Positions 1-11,121 of a stretch of 64,000 nucleotides of DNA are shown piece after piece. Every line of letters begins with the position of its first letter. The stretch's first letter is position 1. This DNA comes from Calendula officinalis (Eukaryota > Streptophyta > Magnoliopsida > Asterales > Asteraceae). The DNA lies in assembly GCA_963853835.1 (NCBI GenBank), contig OY970820.1:76380909-76444908 (forward strand), written 5' to 3'. Both the position numbers and the translations under genes were made by a program. The notes beneath the pieces are model-generated. The model did not search any database. It saw only the letters and a list, made by a program, of their open reading frames with translations, and had not been told where the DNA came from.

Positions 1-271
1 CCGAAGAATGAACGAAGTTCGGGCCGAAGATTGAAAGAAGTTCGGGCCGAAGATTGAATGAAGTTCGGGCCGAAGATTGAATGATGTTCGAGCTGAAGTT
101 TGAGTATAGTTCGGGCCGAAGATTGACTATAGTTCGGGCCGAAGATTGGGTGATGTTCGAGCCGAAGTTTGGGTGATGTTCGGGCCGAACTATTTTCTAA
201 TGTTAGGGCCGAACTTGAAGATGAGTTCGGGCTGAACTTGTTACTGTTCTCGGGCCGAGAATAGTTACGTC
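1..271. repeat. 23-bp minisatellite, about 11 units, cut by window edge
   Basis: Units begin GTTCGGGCCGAAG; consecutive starts fall at 17, 40 and 63, so the period is 23 bp. Later units diverge (GTTCGAGCTGAAG, GTTAGGGCCGAAC) and the array fades near 271. It lies inside a minus-strand Copia element, downstream of its primer site at 708-719, so it belongs to that element's leader or gag region. A 23-bp period cannot stay in frame, so a protein repeat is unlikely. The array continues past the left edge. Confidence 0.85.
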
Positions 272-707
272 GTTCTTGAGCAAAACAGTGACGAACAGAA
301 CTAAAAACCCACTAATTTGATCATAAAATGCTCGTTTCTTAACAAAAATCTTCGATTCTTTTTGCAAAATGACCCAAATACTTTTTCCTTCAATCCATTA
401 CTACAAACTTAACCAAAATCAACCAAGATCTAATGGAAAATTTGAATTTTAATGGTTTTTGAAGCTTTAATGGTTTTTGCTAAAAATCCAAATTCTTCAT
501 CAGAATGGATTGGATTAGATCCTAACTCGATTCTAAGCTTAATATATTAACAAAATGAAGCTATTCAATCCATAAGAACAAGAATTAGTACCTCAAATCC
601 GGTTTTTGATTTTTGGCCCCTTTTTCTTCAAAAACCTTGAAAAACCCTCTTGATCTTCTGATTTAACACCAAGTGATGGAAATGGATCGTTTTCAGATTG
701 AAATTAT
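272..707 (-). other. Leader region of a Copia element, no ORF
   Basis: A/T-rich sequence between the minisatellite and the primer-binding site, read as 5' untranslated leader of a minus-strand LTR retrotransposon whose body lies beyond the left edge. I see no open frame of useful length. Confidence 0.45.
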
Positions 708-719
708 GCTCTGATACTA
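708..719 (-). other. tRNA-Met primer-binding site of the edge Copia element
   Basis: Plus-strand GCTCTGATACTA is the complement of TAGTATCAGAGC, one base from TGGTATCAGAGC, the usual initiator tRNA-Met primer site of plant Copia elements. It lies two bases from the LTR start (TGAAATGC at 722), which fixes the element on the minus strand. Confidence 0.65.
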
Positions 720-721
720 AT

Positions 722-1018
722 TGAAATGCATAATAACACTGATTTAATCCATACTTGATGTTGGATGATGATTCTAGATGGAAAAGTGATGAAGAACAAC
801 TAGGATTTTAGAGAGAGAGTAGAGAGAAGTTAGAGAGAACAATTTGCTGGAAAATAGAAATGATTAATATGCAAAAGTTGTGGATTAACCATTACAATGG
901 GGTATTTATACTTCTACCCCTAATTGCCTAGCTAATCCTAATTAACTAACTAAATAATATACAATGTTACCATATACCCCTAGACTATTATTTACAACAT
1001 TTTAAATACTAGCACAAT
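722..1018 (-). mobile_element. 5' LTR of the edge Copia element
   Basis: Starts TGAAATGC next to the primer site. On the minus strand a TATAAATA box lies near 902-909, as expected for an LTR promoter. A GA-rich tract (807-840) is transcribed downstream of that box. The outer end is approximate (998-1018) because the partner LTR is outside the window, so neither the LTR length nor the target duplication can be checked. Confidence 0.5.
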
Positions 1019-1519
1019 GGTTATTTAATACTACGTATTAAAGATGATGCAAGTGGGTCATTTCTATCTACTGTTTTTTTTTTTTTATGTTCTTTGATGT
1101 ACGTAAATGGTCCCAAATTATTACATGCGACCCTCGCTTTCTATTTACTCATCTGCAACTATTTCTTTCGTCATTTTTTTCGGAATGATACTTGCAATTT
1201 ATTCAAATTAAGCATGTGAAAACTTTGATGATAACAAGCACACATCCCAACTTAATTGCTCCAATATTCATAATTTAGGATTACATATGTAACATCATTG
1301 ATTAAGGATTTATATCTAAAATATATGTTTTAAGTAGAGATCGATGCACCGAGACTTGACTAGCATAAATGCACATCGGGTTCGTGAGCCCTGATCATAG
1401 ATTATATACAAAAAAATGTTAAAGCGACATATAATTATAGCAACCACCATAAACATCACGAGAATGTGAAGACCAGTAATTATTTGGGTCATCATATATC
1501 GCCTTGCAACTAGTAATAG
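1019..1519. other. Intergenic, nothing recognised
   Basis: A/T-rich sequence with no ORF, paired termini or RNA gene that I can support. Confidence 0.4.
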
Positions 1520-1790
1520 CAGTGTTGTAAAACTCGGTTTACCCGGCTGAGTACTTGCTGGGTAACCGCTACCCGATGTTTTACTGAGTCGGGTTGGTCC
1601 TAACTGGTTAATTATTCGTCAACGACAGTCAACATCGGTCAACGGTGGTGGTTTAGGTGATCAAAATCAGTCAAGAACGGGGATCTAGGCCCAGTTGGGT
1701 TTTAAAATTTTAAGTTCATAACCGAGTACTCGCTACAAGGTTGTCGAACGAACGGGTAGCGAGTGGCGAGTTCTACACATAGTAAGGTTT
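1520..1790. mobile_element. hAT-like MITE (CAGTGTTGTAAAACTCG type)
   Basis: The left end CAGTGTTGTAAAACTCG is mirrored on the right by CGAGTTCTACACAT, an imperfect terminal inverted repeat. Subterminal GAGTACT and GGGTAGCGAGT motifs occur at both ends. Flanks AGTAATAG and AGTAAGGT match at six of eight bases, compatible with a decayed 8-bp hAT duplication. There is no coding capacity. Confidence 0.55.
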
Positions 1791-2617
1791 GATCTTAAAA
1801 AGACTGGTGGATTATATGTCTTTTTTTCAACCGGTATTGTTATAAAGGTCTTCCCGAAGTGGCTGATCGAGTGCTTGAGTTGAACCAATGATCTTAAAAG
1901 AGCTATTACTACTAATTCACCACCTGGTTCTATGTCTGCATACGTTGAAGTATTAATGATTCGATTCTAGGCCCTGATTCTGATATCATTTTGCATATAT
2001 ATTTAATTTAAAGTTATATTATTGGTTGCTTGATAGCTATACCTTAGAATTCACTCCCCCAAGATTCATGGCAACTTGTATATATCTAACTTCTTTGTTG
2101 CTACCAAATTACCAATAGAATATAATGATATTACAAATTGACAATTGTTTTGAGCTGTCTTCTTCCCTCTTCTCTAGGAATAGAAAATTAAAATCAGTCT
2201 TAAGATCTCCATTTAATCCTTAAAAATATTAAAGCAATTTGGTAAATCTATAAAATAATGACATTTCTTTGTTCTTTATCTCATCATTTGCTTTTTATAC
2301 TTGCACTTTTTTTCATATGATACAAGTTAACGTTTTCTCTTGGAAGCTACTTTAAAAATGCATGTACATGAGGGTGGTGATGTTGGGATAGGATTCTTAG
2401 TCCGAGTTATACATGTCCCAAAATTATTATCCACCAGATATAAACTCGCATTTTAAGAAAAGTGAAATCATTACACGAAACTAATAAAATTTCATCTTTA
2501 TCTTTTAAAATTAATGCTTTTTAATTGATTGAAATTTTGATGTGGACCACTAACTACTTTAGGGTATACTAAACGCATGTTTAAAAAAAAAAAAACTTTT
2601 TTAATGTACTTATAATT
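1791..2617. other. Intergenic, nothing recognised
   Basis: A/T-rich non-coding sequence without convincing ORFs or paired repeats. Confidence 0.4.
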
Positions 2618-2806
2618 ATAAGCAGGGGTAGATCTACATATGAACAAGGGGGTGTATGACCACCACTTGATTGGCCACCCCCATATCAAAAAAAAAAAAA
2701 ATGACAAATAAAATTAGTACTAAAATTTTATATAGTCTCCACTTAAAATTTTGTAAAAGCTCCGGTTGATTTTAGTCATGGATTTGTCACTGCTTATAAA
2801 CTTTAA
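2618..2806. mobile_element. Possible short MITE
   Basis: TTATAAGCAGGGGTAGATC on the left and GATTTGTCACTGCTTATAA on the right form an imperfect inverted repeat around about 190 bp of non-coding A/T-rich DNA. I found no clean target duplication, so the boundaries are soft. Confidence 0.35.
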
Positions 2807-2867
2807 TCTAAGTTTATATAAACCAATAAGCACCAACCTCTAAAATGTAAAAGAAAAGATGAACAAC

Positions 2868-3359
2868 TATCAGGATCGAATAACTAAACAAGTTACTTAA
2901 TCACATATCTACTCAACAATAGAAGCTACAGCGGATTAACACTATGTTGATTGAATAAGAACTATGTAAACTGTAAATCGAATAAGAATGAATAAGAACA
3001 CAGTTTATCACAAAAAGCTTCAATCTATTAATGTTTATCGATCAATACACATATGTTTACAATTCATAAGGAACTATATATAATAGTCCTTGAAGCCTAA
3101 CACTTTAACCTAGCTATTCTAGGAAACGATTACAATTCATGAATTTACAAAAGATATACATTCTATAACTAATTCTACTAGAATCTCGGACACGATCTGC
3201 ATCAGATTTGATCATCAGTAGTAAACAGCATCGTCACTAGTATCTTCAAGACCAATAGTAATTTGTCTTTCTGCCCCATCAGTACTAACTTGTATATCAT
3301 TATTAATTCTTCATCAGTACTAATTGCAGCATCAGTAATAGAATGTTTATATCCTAACA
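2868..3359 (-). repeat. 3' LTR of the SIRE-type element
   Basis: 492 bp, nearly the same as 13459-13947. It begins TATCAGGATCG where the partner has TGTCATGATCG, so its terminal TG has mutated to TA. It ends CCTAACA. Several CAGTAGTA-like motifs differ from the partner by single bases (for example CACTAGTA against CAGTAGTA). Confidence 0.92.
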
Positions 3360-3360
3360 A

Positions 3361-3370
3361 TCTCCCCCCT
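3361..3370 (-). other. Polypurine tract of the SIRE-type element
   Basis: Plus-strand TCTCCCCCCT is AGGGGGGAGA on the element strand, directly inside the 3' LTR. This is the expected primer for plus-strand DNA synthesis. Confidence 0.85.
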
Positions 3371-3494
3371 AAACTTATTAATTCATCTTGAATTAATCAA
3401 GTTTCTTTTCCTCTTCTTATTTTTTCTTTTTCTCTTCCAACTGTTTGGCCCTTCTTTCATCACCTTCTTTGATCTGTTGATTTCTTGTTTTTCT

Positions 3495-5492
3495 TTAGGC
3501 AATAATATACTTGTTGTTCCTTTTAACAAAATAGTTCAACTTCTCAGCAAACATACTAACATCATGAGGTTTCATGAAAGAACATGTGGTGATCTGATAC
3601 ATTGTTTCTTCTAAGTGAGGATATTCTCTTTCAAATAGAAACAGTTCACATTTCTTACTGGCCCTTTCAAAAAAATACATGTTAATAGTTGGTAGCACAT
3701 TCCAAGCATAAATATTTTCTGTGCTAGTAAATTTCTCAGGATAGTCATTTGGATAAAATGCAGCATCTATCATCTCTGTGAGGTATCCAGCACCTGAGTT
3801 TCTCCATTTCTTCTTTGAGATTCTTGGTTTACCAATAATTAATACTTTAATCATATCACTTCTTGATAATGACATAACCATTGGTTTCCAAGCACTGAAC
3901 TTTTGAATTGTTTTGTCTTCTCTAATTATTTCAATCACATCATTTACAACTCTCCAATTGATAATTGGATTATCTTGTAGAGGAGCTATAGGAAGATTAA
4001 TAATTTGGGGATCTGTTTTTGCTTTCTTCCTTGCTTCTAGTTCAGTCTCTATGTCTTTTCTCTTCTTGGCAGTTATGATTGAGGATTCACCAGATTTTGA
4101 ATTACTTGTGTTTACCAGTTTAGGATCAATTTCAATTAAATTTGTTATTTTGTCTTCCTTGATCTCTGGTTCTGCCAATTCCTTCTTCTTTTCAATGCAG
4201 TACCTTTCAATAATAGTTATCATCTTCATTCTTCCAAAGGATTTTGCATTATGCCTTCTAGACTTTAGATATGAGACCATATCATCTTTCTTTTCTGCAA
4301 ACTGCTCAGGCATATCCTCTTTCAGTTGTTTGCATTCTTTAACTTGTGCTTCTAGAAGATCAATACTTTCCTTTTCAATTTGTTTTATTTTATTCAGTTC
4401 TTCTTGTTGATCTTCTTCTAAGAACTCTTCTACTTCTTGAATAGGTGTATTTTTAATTCTTTCTTCTTCAACCTTTCTTTTGTCTTCAAGAGCTTGAGTC
4501 TCAGCACATTTTTGATGATATCTCATCCTTTTAACCTTCCACTTATCTTTCTTTACAGGTCTGACTAAGTTTATTTTGTTTACCATGTAGTGACCTAAAG
4601 CTCTGTGTGGGTAATCATCATCAAACTTTGTTTTACTAACATTCACACATTTAGATAGTGGAGTATACTTCATATCTTTAAATGGATTTATTGTAATTGA
4701 GGGAGAAAATGTATGTGTTTTATTCTGTGGTAATATTTTTGGATGAGGAGGGAGAGCACATTCATCAACATCATCCCAATTCACATTATCATCAACGTCT
4801 AGGATGATAAGTGGTTGTAGTTCTGGAGTTGGAGGCCTTGGGATGATCACAGCTGGTTCAACAAGATCTGGTATATCTTCTTCAGATTCAGTAGTAACTA
4901 AGGTGGTTACTACTGGCGTTGTAACTGTTGTATGGATTACTAGTTGTTGTTGGGAGGAGTCTACTACTGGTGAGGTTTCATTTGTAGTTACTACTGTTAG
5001 GGCATCAGCAGTAACTGGAATGTTTTTTGTTGGAATATTTACTACTGATGTTATATCTTCATCAACGGGATCAGTAGTAACAACCTCTGTTTGATCTTTA
5101 GCTTCAGTAGTATCCATGGGATCAGTAGTACCCATGACTTCAGTAGTAACTGGAGAATGTATTTTCTCTGCTGCTGGAGATTGTTGTGCAGACATGAATA
5201 CATCTTCATCCATACTTCTGACTCCTCTATTTAGGTCTTCATCAAAACTTTGACCTGTTTCACCATGAGCTTCTCTGAGATTCAAGAGGGGGGATGCTGC
5301 TGCTGCAATGGAATGATCAATCATACCTTGTATTTGATCCTTCTCCCCCTTAGTGATCTCAACTTGTTGAGCCTCACTATCTGCAATCTTCTTTTGTAAT
5401 TTTCTGATGAGATTGGATTGCCTTTGAAGCCTATAATCGAACCTCTTCTGTCTTCTGTTCAATGCATTAATATAGTGCTTCATGTAGCTCAT
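3495..5492 (-). pseudogene. Third ORF of the SIRE-type element, C-terminal part (665 codons)
   Basis: Function unknown. The segment opens with an Arg/Gln/Lys-rich heptad-like stretch (residues 1-60, probable coiled coil). Residues 100-220 are a Val/Thr/Asp/Pro-rich low-complexity stretch with repeated VVTT and VTTP. Residues 310-450 are a strongly charged Lys/Glu helix. The last 150 residues look like a compact domain with many aromatics (IIREDKT, WKPMVMSLSRSDMIKV). It is in the same frame as 5511-6545, separated by one TGA at 5511-5513, so both are probably parts of one former protein. I see no clear transmembrane segment, so calling it envelope would rest on position alone. Similar ORFs occur in Asteraceae SIRE elements and are sometimes mislabelled as cellular proteins (from memory). 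Confidence 0.7.
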
Positions 5493-5510
5493 GGTCTTTC
5501 CTTGATTGTT

Positions 5511-6545
5511 TCATAATTCCAGGCAATGTTGTACAGTGGTTTCAAGGTTTTCCTTCATATCCGTCAATTGAGTTTGTTCAATACTGCCCTCACTCCTTCT
5601 AGGTGGATCATTGGGCTTTTTTGGTACATTGGCTTTAAGGTTTTCCATCCTTTCCATCAATTCATGAATTTTCATTCTACCCTCATCACTGCTTGGTGAT
5701 TCATTGGGTTGTTTAGATACTCTCTTCTTCTTAGAAAAAGCAGAAGTACCTCCCCTTGTGGTTTCTTGGCACCGGGGTCCTTTAAGTGCTGCCTCAAATG
5801 ATGAGTCATCACTTAAAGTTGCCGAGGTCTGGGTCCTATTGATGTTCTCACTAGCCTGTGTACTAACCTTTGGTGCATCAGTAGTGAGAGCCCTTTCCTC
5901 ATGTCCTCTCTCCTCCTTGGAGGACAACTCTTTGAGCCTGGGGTCTGACTCAGTGGGTCCCCTAGTGTCCTTTAAGGAAGTTTTCTTCCTTTTATTGATT
6001 TTAGAGATTTGTTTGGCTATAGACTGGTCTACCTCAGAGTGAAGAGTAGCACTCTGAGGTTTATCTACATGTACCTGAGACACATTCAGGACATTTTTTT
6101 GTGTGGGAGTTTGAGTGGACTTATGGGATTCTGTTTGGGCTGTTTTGAGTGATGGAGTGGGTTGGGGTTCAATGGGGTGACTTGAACCTTCTCCAGTAGG
6201 TGGTTGATCATAGATCATGTTTGGGAACAATGGAGTATCTTTACCATAAAATTTAAACAGTTTTCTCATATTTGAGTACACCTTCTTATTTAATTCAGGT
6301 GTAGGAAAAATGTTCTTTGTAATTGAAAGATTTTGAATTTCACAGTTTAAAATATGTGCAAGGAATCTTGGATACATTAAAAATTTTGAAGATGAGATAT
6401 TTGCAAGCATTCCTTCAAAAATCATGTTAGAAAAATTGAATACCTGGTTTGTGCACAAACAAACAACAACAGATGCTATTGATTTGTTGAACTCATTCCA
6501 TGTACTCTTTTTGGGTGAGATACAATGCTGAATGGTGTGAACCAA
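5511..6545 (-). pseudogene. Third ORF of the SIRE-type element, middle part
   Basis: The first 110 residues hold the end of a folded domain (HCISPKKSTWNEF, FLMYPRFLAHIL, YGKDTPLFPNM). A Ser/Thr/Pro/Lys-rich disordered stretch follows to the TGA at 5511. It overlaps 6476-6976 in another frame. Homologous-looking sequence crosses from one frame to the other near 6540, consistent with a one-base indel. Confidence 0.7.
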
Positions 6546-6976
6546 ATATTTCCATTGGGGTGAAAGAAGACCTTTTTGAAAGTGACTATGTCAAGTCTTC
6601 CTTCATATCCCATGTTTTTAAGATTTTCAACAAGAACCTCCTTAGGAAGAGAGAACATACCTGTTTCATCATTCAGTTGAAGATGTTGTCTGATGGATTG
6701 TTCTGTTATGATTATTGATTTCCCATCTACAGTTGATTTTATTTTGGAATGACTTGTCTCTTCGATTATTTCAGCATTTTCCCAGAAATGAGCAAGATGT
6801 TGTTCATAGGCTTTGGGATTCACAGTAAGTGCAAACTTAATGGATGAGTTCTTTAGGAACATAACTATCGGTCGAAAATCCTTTGTTCTATCTGGATTCC
6901 TTAGAAAGGCACACATATTGTGGAATTCTGAATATTTGATATCTGTTTGAACTTTGAGAGATTTTAGTGTTGCCAT
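6476..6976 (-). pseudogene. Third ORF of the SIRE-type element, N-terminal part
   Basis: Begins MATLKSLKVQTDIKYSEFHN and runs about 145 residues of globular-looking sequence (FENAEI-type helices, IITEQSIRQHLQL, LPKEVLVENLKNMGY). It then leaves the conserved frame near 6540. With the two following segments it makes an ORF region of about 3.5 kb on the gag-pol strand between RNase H and the 3' LTR. There is no signal peptide at this start. Confidence 0.7.
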
Positions 6977-7477
6977 TGATTTTGAACTTGAGTTTGATAT
7001 TGGGTTCTTAATTTCAGAGAGAATTTGATCTTTTGAAAGACTTAGAGATTGAATTTCTTTGTTACTGATGCAGGGTTTTGATCGAGATTTGCAGAGATTA
7101 GGGTTTATCGTAGGGTTTATCGAATCGAGGTGTGGATAATGCTAAACTAATCTCATTCATCTATTTATATTTTTCGAATTAACCTGCAAAAGGACCGAAA
7201 TACCCTTCGAATCATAACCCAACGTCTATTTTCATGGGGGTTAGTATGGTAAAATATCGTATTTCACAGATAACGGTCGATCAGTAGTAACTAAGTACCA
7301 GTAGTAAAACATCAGTAGTAACTGTTGTTTTATACTTAACCTAAATCTCTAAAAACCCTATCAGTAATAAGTTGCGAGTGCAACTCATAGTCAGTAATAA
7401 TAAATAACCAGTAGTAAAACACAATTTTTAAATAGAGAATTTTATACAAAACTTTACATATATTTTTAATAATGAAA
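6977..7477 (-). other. Spacer between RNase H and the third ORF
   Basis: About 500 bp without an ORF. It is A/T-rich and contains a cluster of CAGTAGTA motifs at 7282, 7299, 7313 and 7409 plus CAGTAATA variants. It would be the leader of any subgenomic transcript for the third ORF. Confidence 0.5.
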
Positions 7478-8275
7478 TTAATTTATTAAAATCATTCCAA
7501 TACTGTTAACCAAGAAGCTGAATCTTCCTGCATCAAATACTTTTGTAAAAAGATCTGCTAGTTGATTGTCAGTATGAATTTTCTCTACTTTGATTAATTT
7601 CTTTTCATTACAATCCCTTATAAAGTGAAATCTTATTTCAATATGTTTGGTTTTTGAGTGTTTTACTGGATTATTTACAATACTTATAGCACTTTGATTA
7701 TCGATAAAAATAGGAGTTTTAAGAATAGAGATACCAAAGTCTAGGAGTTGATTTTGAATCCACAGAACTTGAGCACAACAAGCAGATGCAGCTACATACT
7801 CTGCTTCAGCAGTTGATGTTGACACGTTTGTTTGTTTCCTGCATTGCAATGACACCAGTCTTGATCCAAAGAATTGACATCCACCAGTAGTAGATTTTCT
7901 ATCTTGGCATTCACCACCATAGTCACTATCTGTGTAGGCTATAAGTTCAAATGGTGAGTCATGTGGATACCAAAGACCAAGTGATGGTTTTCCCTTCAAG
8001 TATCTAAAGATTCTTTTGACAGCCTGCAAGTGAAGTTCCTTAGGTTTTGCTTGATACCTGGCACATACACAAACACTGTACATAATGTCAGGTCTTGATG
8101 CAGTTAAATACATTAAAGAACCTATCATTGATTTATATAGATGTTCATCTACATCCTCCCCCTCAACATCAGGATATAGGTGTTTATGTGTTTCCATTGG
8201 AGTGCTTGCACTTTTGCAGTCTTTCATTGCAAACTTTTCCAAGATGTCTCTGACATATTTGGATTGATTAATCAA
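7478..8275 (-). pseudogene. SIRE-type pol: end of reverse transcriptase and RNase H
   Basis: Contains the connection motif ASTPMETHKHL, SRPDIMYSVCVCARYQ, and the RNase H residues: Asp in YTDSDYGG, Glu in STAEAEYVAASA, Asp in IFIDNQSAI, and HIEIRFHFIRD near the end. This domain removes the RNA strand during reverse transcription. It is the longest intact pol piece; the upstream reverse transcriptase is in other frames. Confidence 0.9.
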
Positions 8276-9115
8276 AATACCATCTGATCTTTGATTGGGA
8301 GTCCAAGAAAGAAGTTCATTGGACCCATTGAGCTCATCTTGAATTTGATCTGCATTAACTCTTCAAACTCTTTGCACAGTTGATCATTTGTTGATCCAAA
8401 GATGATATCATCTACATATATCTGGACCAGTAGTATATCATCTTTGACTCTTCTTGTGAACAGATTTTGTCAATTGCACCTCTTTTAAAATTATTCTTCA
8501 ATAAATATGATGATAATGTATCATACCAAGCTCTTGGTGCCTGATGAAGGCCATATAGAGCTTTGTCTAATTTGTACACATAATCATCATGTTCATGATC
8601 TTCAAATCCTGGAGGTTGACAGACATAGACTTCTTCTTCAATCTTCCCATATAAGACTGCACTTTTAACATCCATTTGATAGACTTTAAATTTCTTGAAT
8701 GAAGCATATGCCAGAAAGATCCTTATTGCTTCAATTCTTGCAACATGGGCATATACCTCATCATAGTGTATTCCTTTTTCTTGAGTGTATCCTTGGGCTA
8801 CAAGTCTGGCTTTGTTTTTTTTATCACAATACCTCTTTCATCTTTCTTGTTTCTACAGATCCATCGAGTTCCAATGGGCCTTTTTCCTTTTGGAAGAGGT
8901 ACAAGTGTCCAAACAGCTTGTAATTTGAATTGTAGAAGTTCTTCTTGCATTGCTATAATCCAATTTGAATCTTTCATTGCTTGTTGAATCTTTTTAGGTT
9001 CTTCATGTGATAGAAAACATGCAAACATACATTCATTTGATATTAGACTTATATTACAGATGTTTGAATATAAAGTTGAATTAGATTTGCTTCTAGTCTG
9101 CATATTTGAGTTCAC
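8276..9115 (-). pseudogene. SIRE-type pol: reverse transcriptase, broken
   Basis: Pieces in order on the minus strand are: LVPLPKGKRPIGTRW near 8880-8930, MDVKSAVLYGKIEEEVYVCQ and ALYGLHQAPRAWYDTL at 8540-8675, and the catalytic YVDD at 8407-8418. These are diagnostic Copia reverse transcriptase motifs. Stops and frameshifts at several points (for example after SSYLLKNNF) make it non-functional. Confidence 0.88.
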
Positions 9116-9132
9116 ATCACTTAGAACTAAGT

Positions 9133-9989
9133 CTAAGGGATGGTTCTTTTCAGTTCTTGAATTGGAGACTTTATCAACAACAATGTGACTGTCAAGGTTT
9201 GATTCATTGGATTCAGGGATCTGAGCATCTGTCCAGGTTGCTTCTTGATTTTCGCGATTTTGTTGAGATTCTTCATTGCTGCTGGTATCAGTAGTAACAT
9301 GATTGTCATTTGGTTCATGAGGTTCATTGTTAGTGTTGACATCATTATTGTTTGGTTCATCATCATTTGTTTGAATTTCTGAATTACTAGTGGGATTAGT
9401 AGTATCGTGTGAGTTTGAGTCGTTACTGGTATCAAGATTGCTAGGGTTATTAGATTTACTATTGTCCTCAGTATTAACTGTGGGGTCAGTATTAACAGGA
9501 TATAATTCATTGTGTCTTGACTACCATTGAATCATGATGATCCTCCTTGTTGACTTTGGTTGTTTGATTCTCCTCATTACAATCATAATTAACATCAAGG
9601 GATTTGGTTAGATTATCAATATTGAATAACCAATCTGGACCATTTCCTTGTTCATTCATTTGGTTTTCATTAAAGGATACATTTACACTTTCTTCAATGG
9701 TCCTTAGTATTTTGTTGAACACTCTGTATGATTTGCTTTGAGTTGAGTATCCTACAAAGATACCATCATCTGATTTGCAGTCAAACTTACCAATTTGTTC
9801 TCTTGTAATTAAAATTGTATAAGGACAACCAAATGATTTTAAGAAACTTATTGAAGGTTTTCTTTTATTAAAAAGTTCATAAGGTGTTTTAAAATGAGGC
9901 TTAACTATTAATACTCTGTTTTGAACATAACAAGCAGTATTAACAGCTTCAGCCCAAAATGTAATTGGTAGTTTTGAGTCTGCAAGCAT
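9133..9989 (-). pseudogene. SIRE-type pol: integrase C-terminal part and linker
   Basis: The segment at 9507-9989 contains NTACYVQNRVLI, KTPYELFNKRKPSISFLKSF and DGIFVGYSTQSKSYRVFN, the conserved end of Copia integrase. The linker towards reverse transcriptase (9133-9510) is Asn/Thr/Ser-rich in its coding frame and is frame-broken. Confidence 0.82.
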
Positions 9990-10976
9990 GGATCTGGCTG
10001 CTTCAATAATTGTTCTATTTCTTCTTTCAGCTACACCATTTTGTTGTGGAGTTCTTGGTGAGCTGTACTACCTGTCAATGCTTTAAAGATCACAAAAAGT
10101 AATTAAATTAGCATTCTTAAATTCTGTGTCTTTATCACATCTAATGGCTTTCACTTTGAGATCTCTTGTAATTTCCATTTTGACTATCGGATTCTTTATG
10201 ATCTCACTTGTTTCATCTTTGGTCCTAAGATAGAAAACCCACGTATACCTGGAAAAATCATCAGTAATAACAAGACAGTATTGTTTCTTTCCAATACTCA
10301 TTACATTTGTAGGTCTAAATAGGTCCATATGTAAGAGCTGCAAAGGATTAGAAATAGAATTAATTGCTTTGGACTTATGAGAAGTCTTGTGTTGTTTACC
10401 TTTCAGGCAAGCAACACAGTGATGATCACACATGAATTCCTTTTGTGGTAAACTAATTACCAGATTCTTTGTGACTAAATTATACATATTTTTAAAATTT
10501 GTGTGACACATCCTTCTATGCCAGAGTTCTGATTCATTTGTGTTTGCCTTAGATATAAAACAGTTGATCTCATTTGAAGAAATGAGTTCTCCCCCTATAT
10601 CCAGGCAATACACATTGTTTCTCCTTGGTGTTCTTAAAACAACAAATTTTTCATCCAAAATAAAATCAGGAGAAAGGATGATGCACTCGATATCTGTAAA
10701 AAGAATCTTGTTCTTTTTATCACATACTTGTGAGATACTAACCAGATTATATTTAAGCTCAGCAACGTAAAATACATCATCAAAAGTAATCTTACCATTT
10801 GATACTGTACCTTTACCTGTAATCCTACCACCTCTTGGATTTTCACCAAAAGCAACATATCCACCTTCAAAGGACTTGAAATTTCTAAGAATTTGAAGAT
10901 TTCCAGTCATGTGCCTAGAGCATCCACTATCAATGTGCCATGTTCTTCCTTCTTCAGGGATCTGAATGCTCTGCAC
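9960..10976 (-). pseudogene. SIRE-type pol: protease and integrase core
   Basis: Starts with the aspartic protease motif WHIDSGCSRHMTGN (catalytic Asp in DSG). The integrase zinc-binding HHCC follows (LWHRRMCHTNF, CVACLKGKQH). The catalytic core shows HMDLF and ITDDFSRYTW, then CDKDTEF for the second Asp. The Glu-bearing QNGVAERRNRT motif lies at about 9990-10060 but in another frame, after a stop following TFCDL. This copy of integrase is therefore interrupted. Confidence 0.88.
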
Positions 10977-11121
10977 AAAAAGTAAATGGATTAGTTAATT
11001 TTGGGAACCCAAGCTTGTTTTGTCTTGGGTTCATCCTTTGAAGAGTAAGATTTACGACTTATATGAGCTTTGAATGCAGGTTTGGTCTTCATCTGTTGTT
11101 TATTACTGATGTTTAGTTTTA

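Noticed and set aside
3913..4410. 165-codon plus-strand ORF with hydrophobic stretches
   Set aside because: It is the antisense shadow of the third ORF of the SIRE-type element; its hydrophobicity follows from the Lys/Glu-rich coding strand.
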